Assembly: GCA_019419525.1 (NCBI GenBank)
Contig: DXZU01000001.1
Location: forward strand, 21,619-85,618
Source of the DNA: Collinsella sp.
GTDB lineage: Bacteria; Actinomycetota; Coriobacteriia; Coriobacteriales; Coriobacteriaceae
DNA length: 64,000 nt
Direction of reading: 5' to 3'
Positions within the stretch are counted from its first letter, which is position 1. Each line of letters opens with the position of its first letter. The translations under genes and the position numbers were made by a program. The notes beneath the pieces were generated by a model. It worked only from the letters and a program-made list of their open reading frames with translations, was not told where the DNA came from and did no database searches. Below are positions 7,378 through 15,882 of the stretch, piece by piece.

Positions 7378-8490
7378 ATGAGTAATCGGATTCTCGTCAC
7401 CCGCTCTTCAATGCCACCGTTCGAAGAGTATTGCGAGGAGATTCGCCCGTTGTGGGAGAGCCACTGGCTCACCAACATGGGGGAGGAGCACAGGAAGCTC
7501 GAGGAGGCGCTGAAGGAGCGCCTGAGGACGCCCAACGTGTGCCTGTTCACCAACGGGCACAACGCACTCGAGTGCATACTCGAGGCCCTTGGCCTGCACG
7601 GCGAGGTTGTGACCACGCCCTTCAGCTTCGCGAGCACGACCCACGCTATTGCACGAAAGGGCCTCACGCCCGTCTTCGCCGACGTCCGCGAGTCGGACTG
7701 CACCCTCGACCCCGAGCGCATAGAGGAGGCGATCACACCCCGCACGTGCGCCATCGTGCCAGTCCACGTCTACGGCAACCTCTGCGACGTCGACGCCATC
7801 CAGGACATCGCCGATCGCCACGGCCTCAGGGTCGTCTACGACGCCGCCCACGCCTTCGGCGTCGAGCGAGACGGGGTATCCGCTGCCTCCTTCGGCGACG
7901 CCTCCATGTTCAGCTTCCACGCCACGAAGGTCTTCAACACCATCGAGGGCGGCGCCGTCTGCTTCAGGGACACCTCGCTCTACGACACGCTCAACCAGTG
8001 GAAGAACTTCGGAATCACCGGGCCGGAGGACGTGGAGTACGTCGGTGGAAACGCCAAGATGAACGAGTTCTGTGCCGCGATGGGCGTTTGCAACCTGCGC
8101 CACCTAGACGAGGAGGTCGCCAAGCGCCGCGCCGTGGCCGAGCGCTACTGGGACCGCCTCGAGGCCGTCCCGGGCGTGCGGGTGTTCCGCCCCGCCCCGG
8201 GTGTGAGGGCCAACTACGCTTACCTGCCTGTGATCTTCGACCCCGAGGCCTTCGGGGCCACGCGCGACGACGTCTTTGACGCCCTTGACGCCGCAGGCGT
8301 GGGCGCCCGCAAGTACTTCTACCCGCTCATCAGCGACTACGCCTGCTACAGGAGCGTCTACTCCAGCGACCGCACCCCGGTGGCCAGGAGGATGGCCGCC
8401 CAGGTGCTGACGCTGCCCATGTACGCCGATCTCTCCCTTGCCGACGTCGACCGCATCTGCGACGTCGTCGAGTCGACCGGAAGGAACTAG
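7378..8490 (+). CDS. PLP-dependent sugar aminotransferase, DegT/DnrJ/EryC1/StrS family
   Basis: 370 residues, normal for the family. The PLP-binding Lys is K184 in FHATKVFNTIEGG, and the Asp/His that contact PLP lie in VVYDAAHAFGV. GGAGGTCAG precedes the ATG. Family members place an amino group on C3 or C4 of a nucleotide-linked keto sugar. rmlA and rmlB lie downstream in the same run of genes and make dTDP-4-keto-6-deoxyglucose. The likely product is therefore a dTDP-4-amino-4,6-dideoxyhexose (VioA- or WecE-type reaction). The position specificity is inferred. Confidence 0.85.
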   Translation: MSNRILVTRSSMPPFEEYCEEIRPLWESHWLTNMGEEHRKLEEALKERLRTPNVCLFTNGHNALECILEALGLHGEVVTTPFSFASTTHAIARKGLTPVFADVRESDCTLDPERIEEAITPRTCAIVPVHVYGNLCDVDAIQDIADRHGLRVVYDAAHAFGVERDGVSAASFGDASMFSFHATKVFNTIEGGAVCFRDTSLYDTLNQWKNFGITGPEDVEYVGGNAKMNEFCAAMGVCNLRHLDEEVAKRRAVAERYWDRLEAVPGVRVFRPAPGVRANYAYLPVIFDPEAFGATRDDVFDALDAAGVGARKYFYPLISDYACYRSVYSSDRTPVARRMAAQVLTLPMYADLSLADVDRICDVVESTGRN

Positions 8491-8492
8491 CC

Positions 8493-9704
8493 ATGCCAAA
8501 GACGCTCCTGCTGCTCGGCGGGGCCCGGTACGCCATCCCCGTCATCGACGCCGCCCACGAGCTGGGTGCCCGTGTCGTCACGTGCGACTACCTGCCCGAC
8601 AACTACGCCCACCGCTTCTCCGACGGCTACGTGAACGCGAGCATCGTCGACGAGGCTGCCGTGCTGGCCGCCGCTGAGTCGGTCGGCGCCGACGGCATCA
8701 TGTCCTTCGCCGCCGACCCCGGCGTCGTCTCGGCCGCCTACGCCGCCGAGAGGCTCGGGCTCCCGTTCCAGGGCTCCTACGAGGCGGTCTCGGTCCTGCA
8801 GGACAAGGAGCGCTACCGCTCCTTCCTGCGCGACAACGGCTTCAACTGCCCGGAGCTCCACGTCTTCTCCTCGGCCGAGGAGGCCGCGGCCTCGGCCGAC
8901 TCGCTCAGGTACCCGGTCATCGCCAAGCCGGTCGACTCGGCCGGCTCCAAGGGCTGCTCCCGCGTCGACGGGCCGGAGGGGCTCCGCGAGGCGGTCGGTT
9001 ACGCGCTGTCGTTCTCGCGAGACGGGAGGTGCATCGTCGAGCAGTTCCTCGAGAAGTCGGGGGACAGCTCCGACGCCGACGCCTTCCTCGTGGACGGCGA
9101 GTTCAGGTGCGTCTCCTTCACCTCGCAGCTCTTCGACCCCGGGGTCCCCAATCCCTACACGCCGGCCGCCTACGCCATGCCGGCTTCCATGCCCGCCTGG
9201 GCGCAGGCCGAGCTCGTCTCCGAGCTCCAGCGCCTGGCCGACCTCCTGCGCCTTGGGAGCGGCGTCTTCAACGTCGAGACCCGCGTGGCGACCGACGGGC
9301 GCGCCTACATCATGGAAAGCTCGCCGCGCGGTGGTGGCAACCGCCTCTGCGAGATGCTGCGCCTCGCGACGGGGGGAGCGACCGACCTCGTGAGGGCGAG
9401 CGTCCAGGCCGCCCTTGGCCTGCCTGTGGACGAGCTGTCGATGCCAGCCTACGACGGCTTCTGGTTCCAGCAGATGCTGCACTCTGACCACGCGGGCGAG
9501 TTCGCGGGAGTGGAGTACGCGCCCGGGTTCAGGGAGGCGCATGTCGCCGAGGAGCAGCTGTGGGTCGCCCCCGGCGCCCGCGTGGAGGCCTTTACCGCCG
9601 CCAACCACGCCTTCGGCTCCGTGATGCTCAGGTTTGGATCCCGCGAGGAGCTCGAGGCCTTCAGGGCCGCGCCCGGCGAGTCCATGCGGGCGGTGGTGAG
9701 GTAG
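8493..9704 (+). CDS. ATP-grasp carboxylate-amine ligase
   Basis: 403 residues, starting 2 bp after the aminotransferase stop. It has an N-terminal pre-ATP-grasp fold (LLLLGGARYAIPVIDAA) and ATP-binding lysines at LQDKERYR and VIAKPVDSAGSKGC (K145). The metal-binding end is MESSPRGGGN, the equivalent of the usual E-N-P-R-G-G motif. ATP-grasp enzymes of this shape activate a carboxylate as acyl phosphate and join it to an amine. Sitting between two aminotransferase-type genes in a glycan locus, it could attach an amino acid or other acid to an amino sugar. The family is firm; substrate and product are unknown. Confidence 0.85.
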   Translation: MPKTLLLLGGARYAIPVIDAAHELGARVVTCDYLPDNYAHRFSDGYVNASIVDEAAVLAAAESVGADGIMSFAADPGVVSAAYAAERLGLPFQGSYEAVSVLQDKERYRSFLRDNGFNCPELHVFSSAEEAAASADSLRYPVIAKPVDSAGSKGCSRVDGPEGLREAVGYALSFSRDGRCIVEQFLEKSGDSSDADAFLVDGEFRCVSFTSQLFDPGVPNPYTPAAYAMPASMPAWAQAELVSELQRLADLLRLGSGVFNVETRVATDGRAYIMESSPRGGGNRLCEMLRLATGGATDLVRASVQAALGLPVDELSMPAYDGFWFQQMLHSDHAGEFAGVEYAPGFREAHVAEEQLWVAPGARVEAFTAANHAFGSVMLRFGSREELEAFRAAPGESMRAVVR

Positions 9705-9705
9705 C

Positions 9706-10671
9706 GTGAGCCGCGAGATCGGCGGATATCTTGAGCTGGAGCGCTACCAGGGCGAGCCCTACCATCCCGGGGCGGTGGCGCTCAACAGTGCGAGGAACTG
9801 CCTTGCCTACCTGGCCGAGCTTCGGGGGATTGAGCGCATCGCCCTGCCGGACCTCATGTGCGACGCGGTGAGCGGGACCTGCGTGCGCGAGGGGATAGCC
9901 GTCAGGACCTTCGAGGTGGGAGAGGGGTTGGCCCTTCCCACCGACCTGGCCGTCAGTGAAGGCGAGTGGCTCTACGTCGCGGACTACTACGGCAGACTCT
10001 CCCCCTCGGAGGTCGAGCGCGCCCGGTCCGCCTCGGAGGACAGGCTCATCGTCGACGAGGTGCAGGGCTTCTTTCGCGAGCCCTGGGCCGGCGTCGACAC
10101 CATATACACTTGCAGGAAGTTTTTCGGGGTGCCTGACGGCGCTTACCTCGTCACGCGCGACGGCTTGCGGCTCGGCCGGGAGCTTCCGAGGACGTCGTCG
10201 CGTGCAAGGATGGCGCACGTCGTCGGGAGGGCGGAGGACGGCAGCGCCGAGTGGTACGGCGCTTACCGGGCCTCCGAGGAGTCCATCGACGGCGAGCCGC
10301 TTGCTGCCATGTCCGAGACCACGAGGCGCCTGATGGGCGCCATCGACTTCGCCTTCGCGAGGCGTCGCCGCGAGGAGAACTACGCCAGCCTCGACGAGGC
10401 CCTCGGTGGCCGCAACCTGCTCGCCGGCGGGTCTCCCGAGGGGCCGTACATGTACCCCCTCCTCGTGGAGGACTCCGACGGCCTCAGGGGCAGGCTCGCG
10501 GAGGCGGGCGTGTTCGTTCCCACGCTTTGGCCGAACGTCCTGGCGGAGTGCCCCGCATCGAGCTGGGCACGCAGGTACGCCCGAGACGTCCTTCCGCTCC
10601 CCGTCGACCAGAGATATAACCGTGATGACATGGAGTACGTTGCCTCCTGCGTCAAGTCCGTCCTCAGATAG
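9706..10671 (+). CDS. Degenerate DegT-like (fold-type I PLP) protein
   Basis: 321 residues with a GTG start right after the ligase stop (TAG at 9702-9704). The core resembles DegT/DnrJ aminotransferases: SARNCLAYLAE matches the phosphate-binding helix region, LIVDEVQGFF the PLP-contacting Asp strand, and YTCRKFFGVPDGAYL the lysine loop. It is shorter than the family norm of about 370 and diverges strongly from the aminotransferase encoded two genes upstream. It may be an aminotransferase-like enzyme with altered chemistry, or a partner of the ATP-grasp protein. The similarity was judged by eye, so the fold assignment is moderate and the function open. Confidence 0.6.
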   Translation: MSREIGGYLELERYQGEPYHPGAVALNSARNCLAYLAELRGIERIALPDLMCDAVSGTCVREGIAVRTFEVGEGLALPTDLAVSEGEWLYVADYYGRLSPSEVERARSASEDRLIVDEVQGFFREPWAGVDTIYTCRKFFGVPDGAYLVTRDGLRLGRELPRTSSRARMAHVVGRAEDGSAEWYGAYRASEESIDGEPLAAMSETTRRLMGAIDFAFARRRREENYASLDEALGGRNLLAGGSPEGPYMYPLLVEDSDGLRGRLAEAGVFVPTLWPNVLAECPASSWARRYARDVLPLPVDQRYNRDDMEYVASCVKSVLR

Positions 10672-10684
10672 AAGGGTTCATGCT

Positions 10685-11692
10685 ATGAAGAAGATCGTCA
10701 TCTTTGGAGCCACTGGAAACGTCGGCTCATATCTCACCAAGTATGCCTCCGAGTTTTTCGACCCCGCCGAGTACGAGATCGTCGCCGTGGGACGTCGCCC
10801 CGAGGCCCCGGTCTTCACCGGGATGGGCGTCGACTACTACTCGGTTGACGTCACGAGGCCGGGGGACTTCGATGCCCTTCCCACGGACGGCGTGCACGCC
10901 GTGATGCTGCTCGCCGCGCAGATTCCCTCCTACATGAGGGACTACGACGGCGGGCTGTACCTCAGCTCGATCACGATGGGCGCCTACAACGTGCTGGAGT
11001 GGTGCCGCAAGGTCGGTGCTGACAGGGTCATCTTCACCCAGACCGTGTTCGACATCTCCCTCGCCTCAGCCCCAGGCAGGATCCTTGCGCCGGACACGCC
11101 GCCGGCGTTCAGCTATACCGGCGACCACGCCATGTACGTTATCGCCAAGAACGCGGCCCTCGAGGTCATGGAGCACTATCGCCAGGAGTACGGCATCAAG
11201 AAGTTTGTGTTCCGTCTCCCCACCATCTACAGCTACAGTCCCTACCACTACTACTTCCCTAATGGCGTCAAGACCAAGCGCCCCGTCTACACGATGATCG
11301 AGCGCGCCATGGCGGGCGAGCCTCTGGAGGTCTGGGGCGACCCCGAGTACTCCAAGGACATGGTCTACGTTGACGACTTTAGCCAAGAGCTGTGCCTGGC
11401 CGCCCTGGCCGACAGGGACGGCGGCCTCTACAACATCGGCACGGGCATCCCTGTGACCCTGCGCGAGCAGGTTGAGACCATCGCAGACGTCTTCGCGCCC
11501 GCCTCGGGCCGTTCCGAGGTGGTTTACCGCCCCGAGAAGCCCTGCGGCGGCGGCTTCCTCATGGACGTCCAGAACGCAAAGGACGAGCTTGGCTACGAGC
11601 CCAGGTTCGGCTGCCGCGAGCTCTTTGAGGCCTACAAGGCCGAGATGGCCGTCGACCGGTTCGCCTCCCTGCGCATGAGACCCGAGGAGTAG
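10685..11692 (+). CDS. NAD-dependent epimerase/dehydratase (SDR)
   Basis: The start at 10685 follows AGAAGGG, and the protein is 335 residues. The Rossmann motif GATGNVG is at residues 8-14. The catalytic region has a serine-poor site with YTGDHAMYVIAKNAA, giving the Y-x-x-x-K pair of extended SDR sugar enzymes (the exact tyrosine is uncertain). The later part (KDMVYVDDF) also fits. Such enzymes epimerise, reduce or dehydrate nucleotide sugars. Placed just before rmlA and rmlB with no rmlC or rmlD, it probably acts on the same dTDP-keto or amino sugar. Confidence 0.75.
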   Translation: MKKIVIFGATGNVGSYLTKYASEFFDPAEYEIVAVGRRPEAPVFTGMGVDYYSVDVTRPGDFDALPTDGVHAVMLLAAQIPSYMRDYDGGLYLSSITMGAYNVLEWCRKVGADRVIFTQTVFDISLASAPGRILAPDTPPAFSYTGDHAMYVIAKNAALEVMEHYRQEYGIKKFVFRLPTIYSYSPYHYYFPNGVKTKRPVYTMIERAMAGEPLEVWGDPEYSKDMVYVDDFSQELCLAALADRDGGLYNIGTGIPVTLREQVETIADVFAPASGRSEVVYRPEKPCGGGFLMDVQNAKDELGYEPRFGCRELFEAYKAEMAVDRFASLRMRPEE

Positions 11693-11696
11693 GGTT

Positions 11697-12581
11697 GTGA
11701 AAGGCATAATCCTTGCGGGCGGCTCCGGCACGCGCCTGCACCCGATAACAAAGGCGGTCAGCAAGCAGCTGCTGCCGATATACGACAAGCCCCTGGTCTA
11801 CTACCCGCTCTCGGTGCTGATGCTCGCGGGCATCCGCGAGGTGCTGGTCATATCCACGCCGCGCGACCTTCCCGCCTTCCGGGAGCTGCTCGGCGACGGC
11901 TCCGAGCTCGACATGAGGCTCGAGTACGCGGAGCAAGCGGAGCCGCGCGGCCTCGCCGAGGCCTTCACCATCGGTCGGGACTTCCTGGCGGGCGAGCCGT
12001 GTGCGCTCGTGCTCGGCGACAACATGTTCCACGGCCAGGACCTCACGCGCGTGCTAAACCGCGCAAAGGCAAAGGTGGAGGCCGAGGGCGGCGCGGTCGT
12101 GTTCGGCTACCCGGTTAAGGACCCGCGCGCCTTCGGCGTCGTCGAGTTCGACTCCGAGCGGCGCGTCGTCGGCATCGAGGAGAAGCCCGAGCGCCCAAAG
12201 AGCAACTATGCCGTGCCGGGCCTCTACTTCTACGACGGACAGGTGGCTGACATCGCGGCGGCCGTTGAGCCGTCCGAGCGCGGCGAGCTGGAGATCACCA
12301 GCGTCAACAACGCCTACCTCGAGCGGGGCCAGCTCTCCGTCGAACTCATGGGCCGCGGCATGGCCTGGCTTGACACCGGCACGCCCCAGGGCCTGCTCAA
12401 GGCGGCCGAGTACGTGGAGGCCGTCCAGAGCCGCCAGGGCTACTTCATCGCTTGTATCGAGGAGATCGCCTACCGCCGCGGCTTCATCGACGCGTCGAGG
12501 CTTCGCGCCCTGGGGGAGTCGCTCAGGAAGACCGCCTACGGCCAGTACCTGCTGGCCGTAGCCGACGAGGATGGGAGGTAG
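11697..12581 (+). CDS. rfbA: Glucose-1-phosphate thymidylyltransferase
   Basis: 294 residues with a GTG start. The N-terminal signature GIILAGGSGTRLHPIT and the KQLLPIYDKP block are typical of RmlA, and GDNMFHG and ITSVNNAYLE are further hallmarks. It joins dTTP and glucose-1-phosphate to give dTDP-glucose, the first step to dTDP-deoxy sugars. It begins 4 bp after the SDR gene and ends 1 bp before rfbB, indicating one transcript. Confidence 0.95.
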   Translation: MKGIILAGGSGTRLHPITKAVSKQLLPIYDKPLVYYPLSVLMLAGIREVLVISTPRDLPAFRELLGDGSELDMRLEYAEQAEPRGLAEAFTIGRDFLAGEPCALVLGDNMFHGQDLTRVLNRAKAKVEAEGGAVVFGYPVKDPRAFGVVEFDSERRVVGIEEKPERPKSNYAVPGLYFYDGQVADIAAAVEPSERGELEITSVNNAYLERGQLSVELMGRGMAWLDTGTPQGLLKAAEYVEAVQSRQGYFIACIEEIAYRRGFIDASRLRALGESLRKTAYGQYLLAVADEDGR

Positions 12582-12582
12582 C

Positions 12583-13602
12583 ATGTCTGATAGCTTCGAG
12601 CCCAGGAACATCATCGTCACCGGAGGCTGCGGCTTCATCGGCAGCAACTTCGTGCACTACGTGGTGGACAACCACCCCGATGTCCACGTGACCGTGCTGG
12701 ACAAGCTCACCTACGCCGGCAACCCGGCCAACATCGCCGGCCTGCGGGGGGATAGAGTCGAGCTCGTGGTTGGCGACATTTGCGACGCTAGGCTCCTGGA
12801 CGAGCTCGTGCCTGGCCACGACGCCATCGTCCACTACGCCGCCGAGAGCCACAACGACAACTCCATCGCCGACCCCGAGCCGTTCCTCCGCACCAACGTG
12901 GAGGGCACCTTCCAGCTGCTCGAGGCCGTGAGGAGGTATGGGATCCGCTACCACCACGTCTCCACCGACGAGGTCTACGGCGACCTTGCCCTGGACGACC
13001 CAGCCAGGTTCACCGAGGAGACGCCGTACCACCCGAGCTCCCCGTACTCCTCCACCAAGGCCAGCTCCGACATGCTCGTGCGTGCCTGGACGCGCACCTA
13101 CGGTCTGCGCACAACCATCTCCAACTGCTCTAACAACTACGGCCCCTACCAGCACGTGGAGAAGTTCATTCCGCGCCAGATTACCAACGTCATCGACGGC
13201 CAGCGCCCCAAGCTCTACGGCACGGGCGAGAACGTCCGCGACTGGATCCACACCGAGGACCACAGCTCTGCCATCTGGGACATCCTCACGAAGGGCCGCA
13301 TGGGCGAGACCTACCTCATCGGCGCCGACGGTGAGAGGGACAACATCACCGTCCTGAGGATGATCTTGGAGGCCATGGGTCGCGACCCCGACGACTTCGA
13401 CTGGGTGCGCGACCGTCCGGGCCACGACCGCCGCTACGCCATCGACAGCACCAAGCTCCAGCGCGAGCTGGGGTGGAGGCCTGCTCATACCGACTTCGCT
13501 GAGGGTCTGAAGGCGACCATCGACTGGTACGTTTCGCATGAGGCCTGGTGGCGCCCCGCCAAGGAGGCTACCGAGGCCCGCTACAGGGCCCAGGGGCAGT
13601 AG
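12583..13602 (+). CDS. rfbB: dTDP-glucose 4,6-dehydratase
   Basis: 339 residues. The ATG at 12583 is chosen over 12571 because GGGAGGT lies 5-8 bp before it. NAD motif TGGCGFIGSN, active-site STDEVYGD and Y-S-S-T-K (PYSSTKASSD), and the NCSNNYGPYQ block all match RmlB. It converts dTDP-glucose to dTDP-4-keto-6-deoxyglucose. The usual partners for L-rhamnose, rmlC and rmlD, are absent from the window, so the product may feed the aminotransferase at 7378 instead. It is the last gene of the GC-rich cassette: composition falls abruptly after 13602. Confidence 0.95.
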   Translation: MSDSFEPRNIIVTGGCGFIGSNFVHYVVDNHPDVHVTVLDKLTYAGNPANIAGLRGDRVELVVGDICDARLLDELVPGHDAIVHYAAESHNDNSIADPEPFLRTNVEGTFQLLEAVRRYGIRYHHVSTDEVYGDLALDDPARFTEETPYHPSSPYSSTKASSDMLVRAWTRTYGLRTTISNCSNNYGPYQHVEKFIPRQITNVIDGQRPKLYGTGENVRDWIHTEDHSSAIWDILTKGRMGETYLIGADGERDNITVLRMILEAMGRDPDDFDWVRDRPGHDRRYAIDSTKLQRELGWRPAHTDFAEGLKATIDWYVSHEAWWRPAKEATEARYRAQGQ

Positions 13603-13660
13603 AGGCGATTCGTCTCTCTAACCTGGATTTTTCTGCTCAGAATTGGAATTGGATTTTACC

Positions 13661-14656
13661 ATGTCGCAAAGTAATGATGTTCAGGTCAGCGTCCTGATGA
13701 TCTGCTACAACCACGAGAGGTATCTCTCTCAAGCGATTGAGTCTGTCCTCTCTCAGCAGACTTCATTTCCGTTTGAAATTTTAATTTATGACGATAAGTC
13801 GACGGACGCATCTCGAGATTTGATTTCTCGATATCAGGAACAACATCCAGACATCATTAAGTGTATTTTCCCAGGTGAAAATCAGTTTTCAAAGGGGAAG
13901 TCGCCTTTGTGTGACTTTCTGGTTCCTGCCGCAACTGGAAAGTACATTGCCGAGCTTGAGTGTGACGACGCGTGGATTGGCACGGACAAACTTCAAACGC
14001 AATTTGACTACATGGAGTCTCACGCCGGGGTCGCTTTGTGTGCTCACTCGGCAGAGCTTTACAACGACACTACGGGCAAAATTGATGGCATTGCCAGCGA
14101 CTGTGCCGAAGTGATGACTTTTTCAACGCAAGACCTCATAATGCGTGGCGGAGCCGCACTGCCGACTTGTGGCTATTTTTCCAGAACGACCGATATGAAG
14201 AATTACTTGCAGTGGCGGCCTAGCAATTGCCCTGTAGGTGATTGGCCCATGATGCTTTATCTCTCAACATGCGGTTCCGTTGTCTGCCTTCCTGAGGTTT
14301 TGGGGTTGTATCGTGTTGCTGTTGCCTCCTCATGGACTGGCAGGCGTTCGGCAAATGCGGTTGCAACTGCTAAGTTCGATAAGAGAATGCTAGGAATGAT
14401 CGATGAGCTGATTTCAAAAATGCCCTCGGAGTTCCATGCTTCTTTGAGGGCAAAGCAGGCTGAATTCTTTTTTGATCTTGCTTTCCGAGCGGATGTCAGC
14501 GTTAAGAAATTGGAAGAAGAACTCGATTACCGCCTGGAAGTATCCTCTGCGCAATTGCTCAACTTACGTATCAAGCTGTTCGTCAAGCGCATTGCTAATG
14601 TGTTAGGCTTGATGCCCCTGATTGAGCGAAAGATGATACTTAGAGCCTCAAAATAA
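13661..14656 (+). CDS. Family 2 glycosyltransferase
   Basis: About 331 residues from the ATG at 13661 (a TTG at 13643 is also possible). The N-terminus VQVSVLMICYNHERYLSQAIESV and EILIYDDKSTD are the nucleotide-sugar-binding strands of the GT-A fold, and ECDDAWIGTDK gives the metal-binding acidic motif. It transfers a sugar to a growing lipid-linked glycan at the cytoplasmic face. It is clearly more AT-rich than the preceding cassette. Donor and acceptor are unknown. Confidence 0.85.
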   Translation: MSQSNDVQVSVLMICYNHERYLSQAIESVLSQQTSFPFEILIYDDKSTDASRDLISRYQEQHPDIIKCIFPGENQFSKGKSPLCDFLVPAATGKYIAELECDDAWIGTDKLQTQFDYMESHAGVALCAHSAELYNDTTGKIDGIASDCAEVMTFSTQDLIMRGGAALPTCGYFSRTTDMKNYLQWRPSNCPVGDWPMMLYLSTCGSVVCLPEVLGLYRVAVASSWTGRRSANAVATAKFDKRMLGMIDELISKMPSEFHASLRAKQAEFFFDLAFRADVSVKKLEEELDYRLEVSSAQLLNLRIKLFVKRIANVLGLMPLIERKMILRASK

Positions 14657-14664
14657 TCAATCGG

Positions 14665-14705
14665 ACTGCCTTGGTGCGTACTGTTCAGAGTTGCACCAAG
14701 GCAGT
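14665..14705. terminator. Bidirectional terminator between convergent glycosyltransferase genes
   Basis: Perfect 13-bp stem, 14665-14677 with 14693-14705, and a 15-nt loop, followed by TTAAATT on the plus strand. It lies exactly between the converging genes ending at 14656 and 14724. Confidence 0.7.
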
Positions 14706-14723
14706 TTAAATTGGTACGTAACC

Positions 14724-15866
14724 TCAAGAGGCGTCTAAGATTTTGATGAGCTTTTTTGCGGTTGCCACCCATGAGAAGCAATGCTCAATATGAAGCGCCG
14801 CGTTATCGCCGCACGTCGTGGCCGCACCGCAATCGTTACAGTAAGCAAGGATCGCCTTTGCGATCTCATCCTCGCTTACTACGCTAAGCACGGTGCCGTA
14901 CTCCTTGGACGGAACGACCTCTCTTGCTCCGGCACAATCCGAGACGACAATCGCACAATGCTGGGCTGCCGCCTCCAGAAGAACCGTTGGAAGCCCCTCT
15001 GGATACTCAGTGGGAAGGCAAAAACAGTCAGAGTCTCTCAGTAGTCCCGACAGCTCCTGCTTTGACAGACGCCCCATATAATGAAGCCATGTCTTATGGT
15101 TTTCAAAGAGTCTGTCCTCAAGAGGGCCACTTCCCGCGACTGCAAGATGGACGCATGCTCCCGCGGCGTTGAGGGAGGATACTGCCCCCAGAAGTTTGGG
15201 CAGGCCCTTTTCGGGGATCAATCTTCCGGCATATGTGACAAGAAATTCGTTGTCGGTCAGCGATAGGAGCTCTCTGTAGCTGTCCGGTTTGGCCGTGCTC
15301 CTATATTCAGCGCAGTCGATTGAGTTCGGTATAACAGCTTGGGCATCAAAGCCTATGCTCTTAAGCCAAGATAGCCCTCGCTCTGAAACTGAGCAGCCGA
15401 TAGGCCTTTTGGACCTAATCAGACGATTGTTGATTGCCTCATAAGTACGCATCGCGAGTCCCAGAGGAGACTTTTCGTTAGAAATTGGACCCGAACTGTG
15501 ATCGATTAGAACGGGTCTCAGGTTGTGGGCGCTTGCAATGCGACATCCCAGAAGACAAATCGGATAGTATCGCGTGTTGATGACAATGCCATCAAATGGA
15601 GCCTCTGTAAGCTCTTTAATCTGCTTGAAAGTGGCCTTCGAAGGAATCATTAGAGGAAAACGGTCGCCCATGATTGATTTCGAAGGAATTCCAATAACCG
15701 TTACCTCTCCATCTGAAATCCGGAAGAGTCCTTCGGTTGAGGATGTCACCACAGTTACTTTGATGTTTTGTGTTGTCAACTGTGTTGCAAGGTTATGAGT
15801 AAACTGTTCAACTCCGCCAAGGTGTGGTGGGTAAAAGGCGGAAAATATAGCTATGTGGTCGAGCAC
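14724..15866 (-). CDS. Family 4 glycosyltransferase
   Basis: 380 residues. The N-terminal FYPPHLGGVEQFTHNLA motif is the glycine-rich loop of GT-B family 4 enzymes. The C-terminal half has VTYAGRLIPEKGLPKLL and the E-x7-E nucleotide-binding region (PTEYPEGLPTVLLEAAA). It probably adds a hexose from a nucleotide donor to the repeat unit. It is transcribed with or after the GT2 gene at 15883-16860, with a 16-bp gap. Confidence 0.9.
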   Translation of the reverse strand: MLDHIAIFSAFYPPHLGGVEQFTHNLATQLTTQNIKVTVVTSSTEGLFRISDGEVTVIGIPSKSIMGDRFPLMIPSKATFKQIKELTEAPFDGIVINTRYYPICLLGCRIASAHNLRPVLIDHSSGPISNEKSPLGLAMRTYEAINNRLIRSKRPIGCSVSERGLSWLKSIGFDAQAVIPNSIDCAEYRSTAKPDSYRELLSLTDNEFLVTYAGRLIPEKGLPKLLGAVSSLNAAGACVHLAVAGSGPLEDRLFENHKTWLHYMGRLSKQELSGLLRDSDCFCLPTEYPEGLPTVLLEAAAQHCAIVVSDCAGAREVVPSKEYGTVLSVVSEDEIAKAILAYCNDCGAATTCGDNAALHIEHCFSWVATAKKLIKILDAS

Positions 15867-15882
15867 CTTATTCGTTCCTTAT

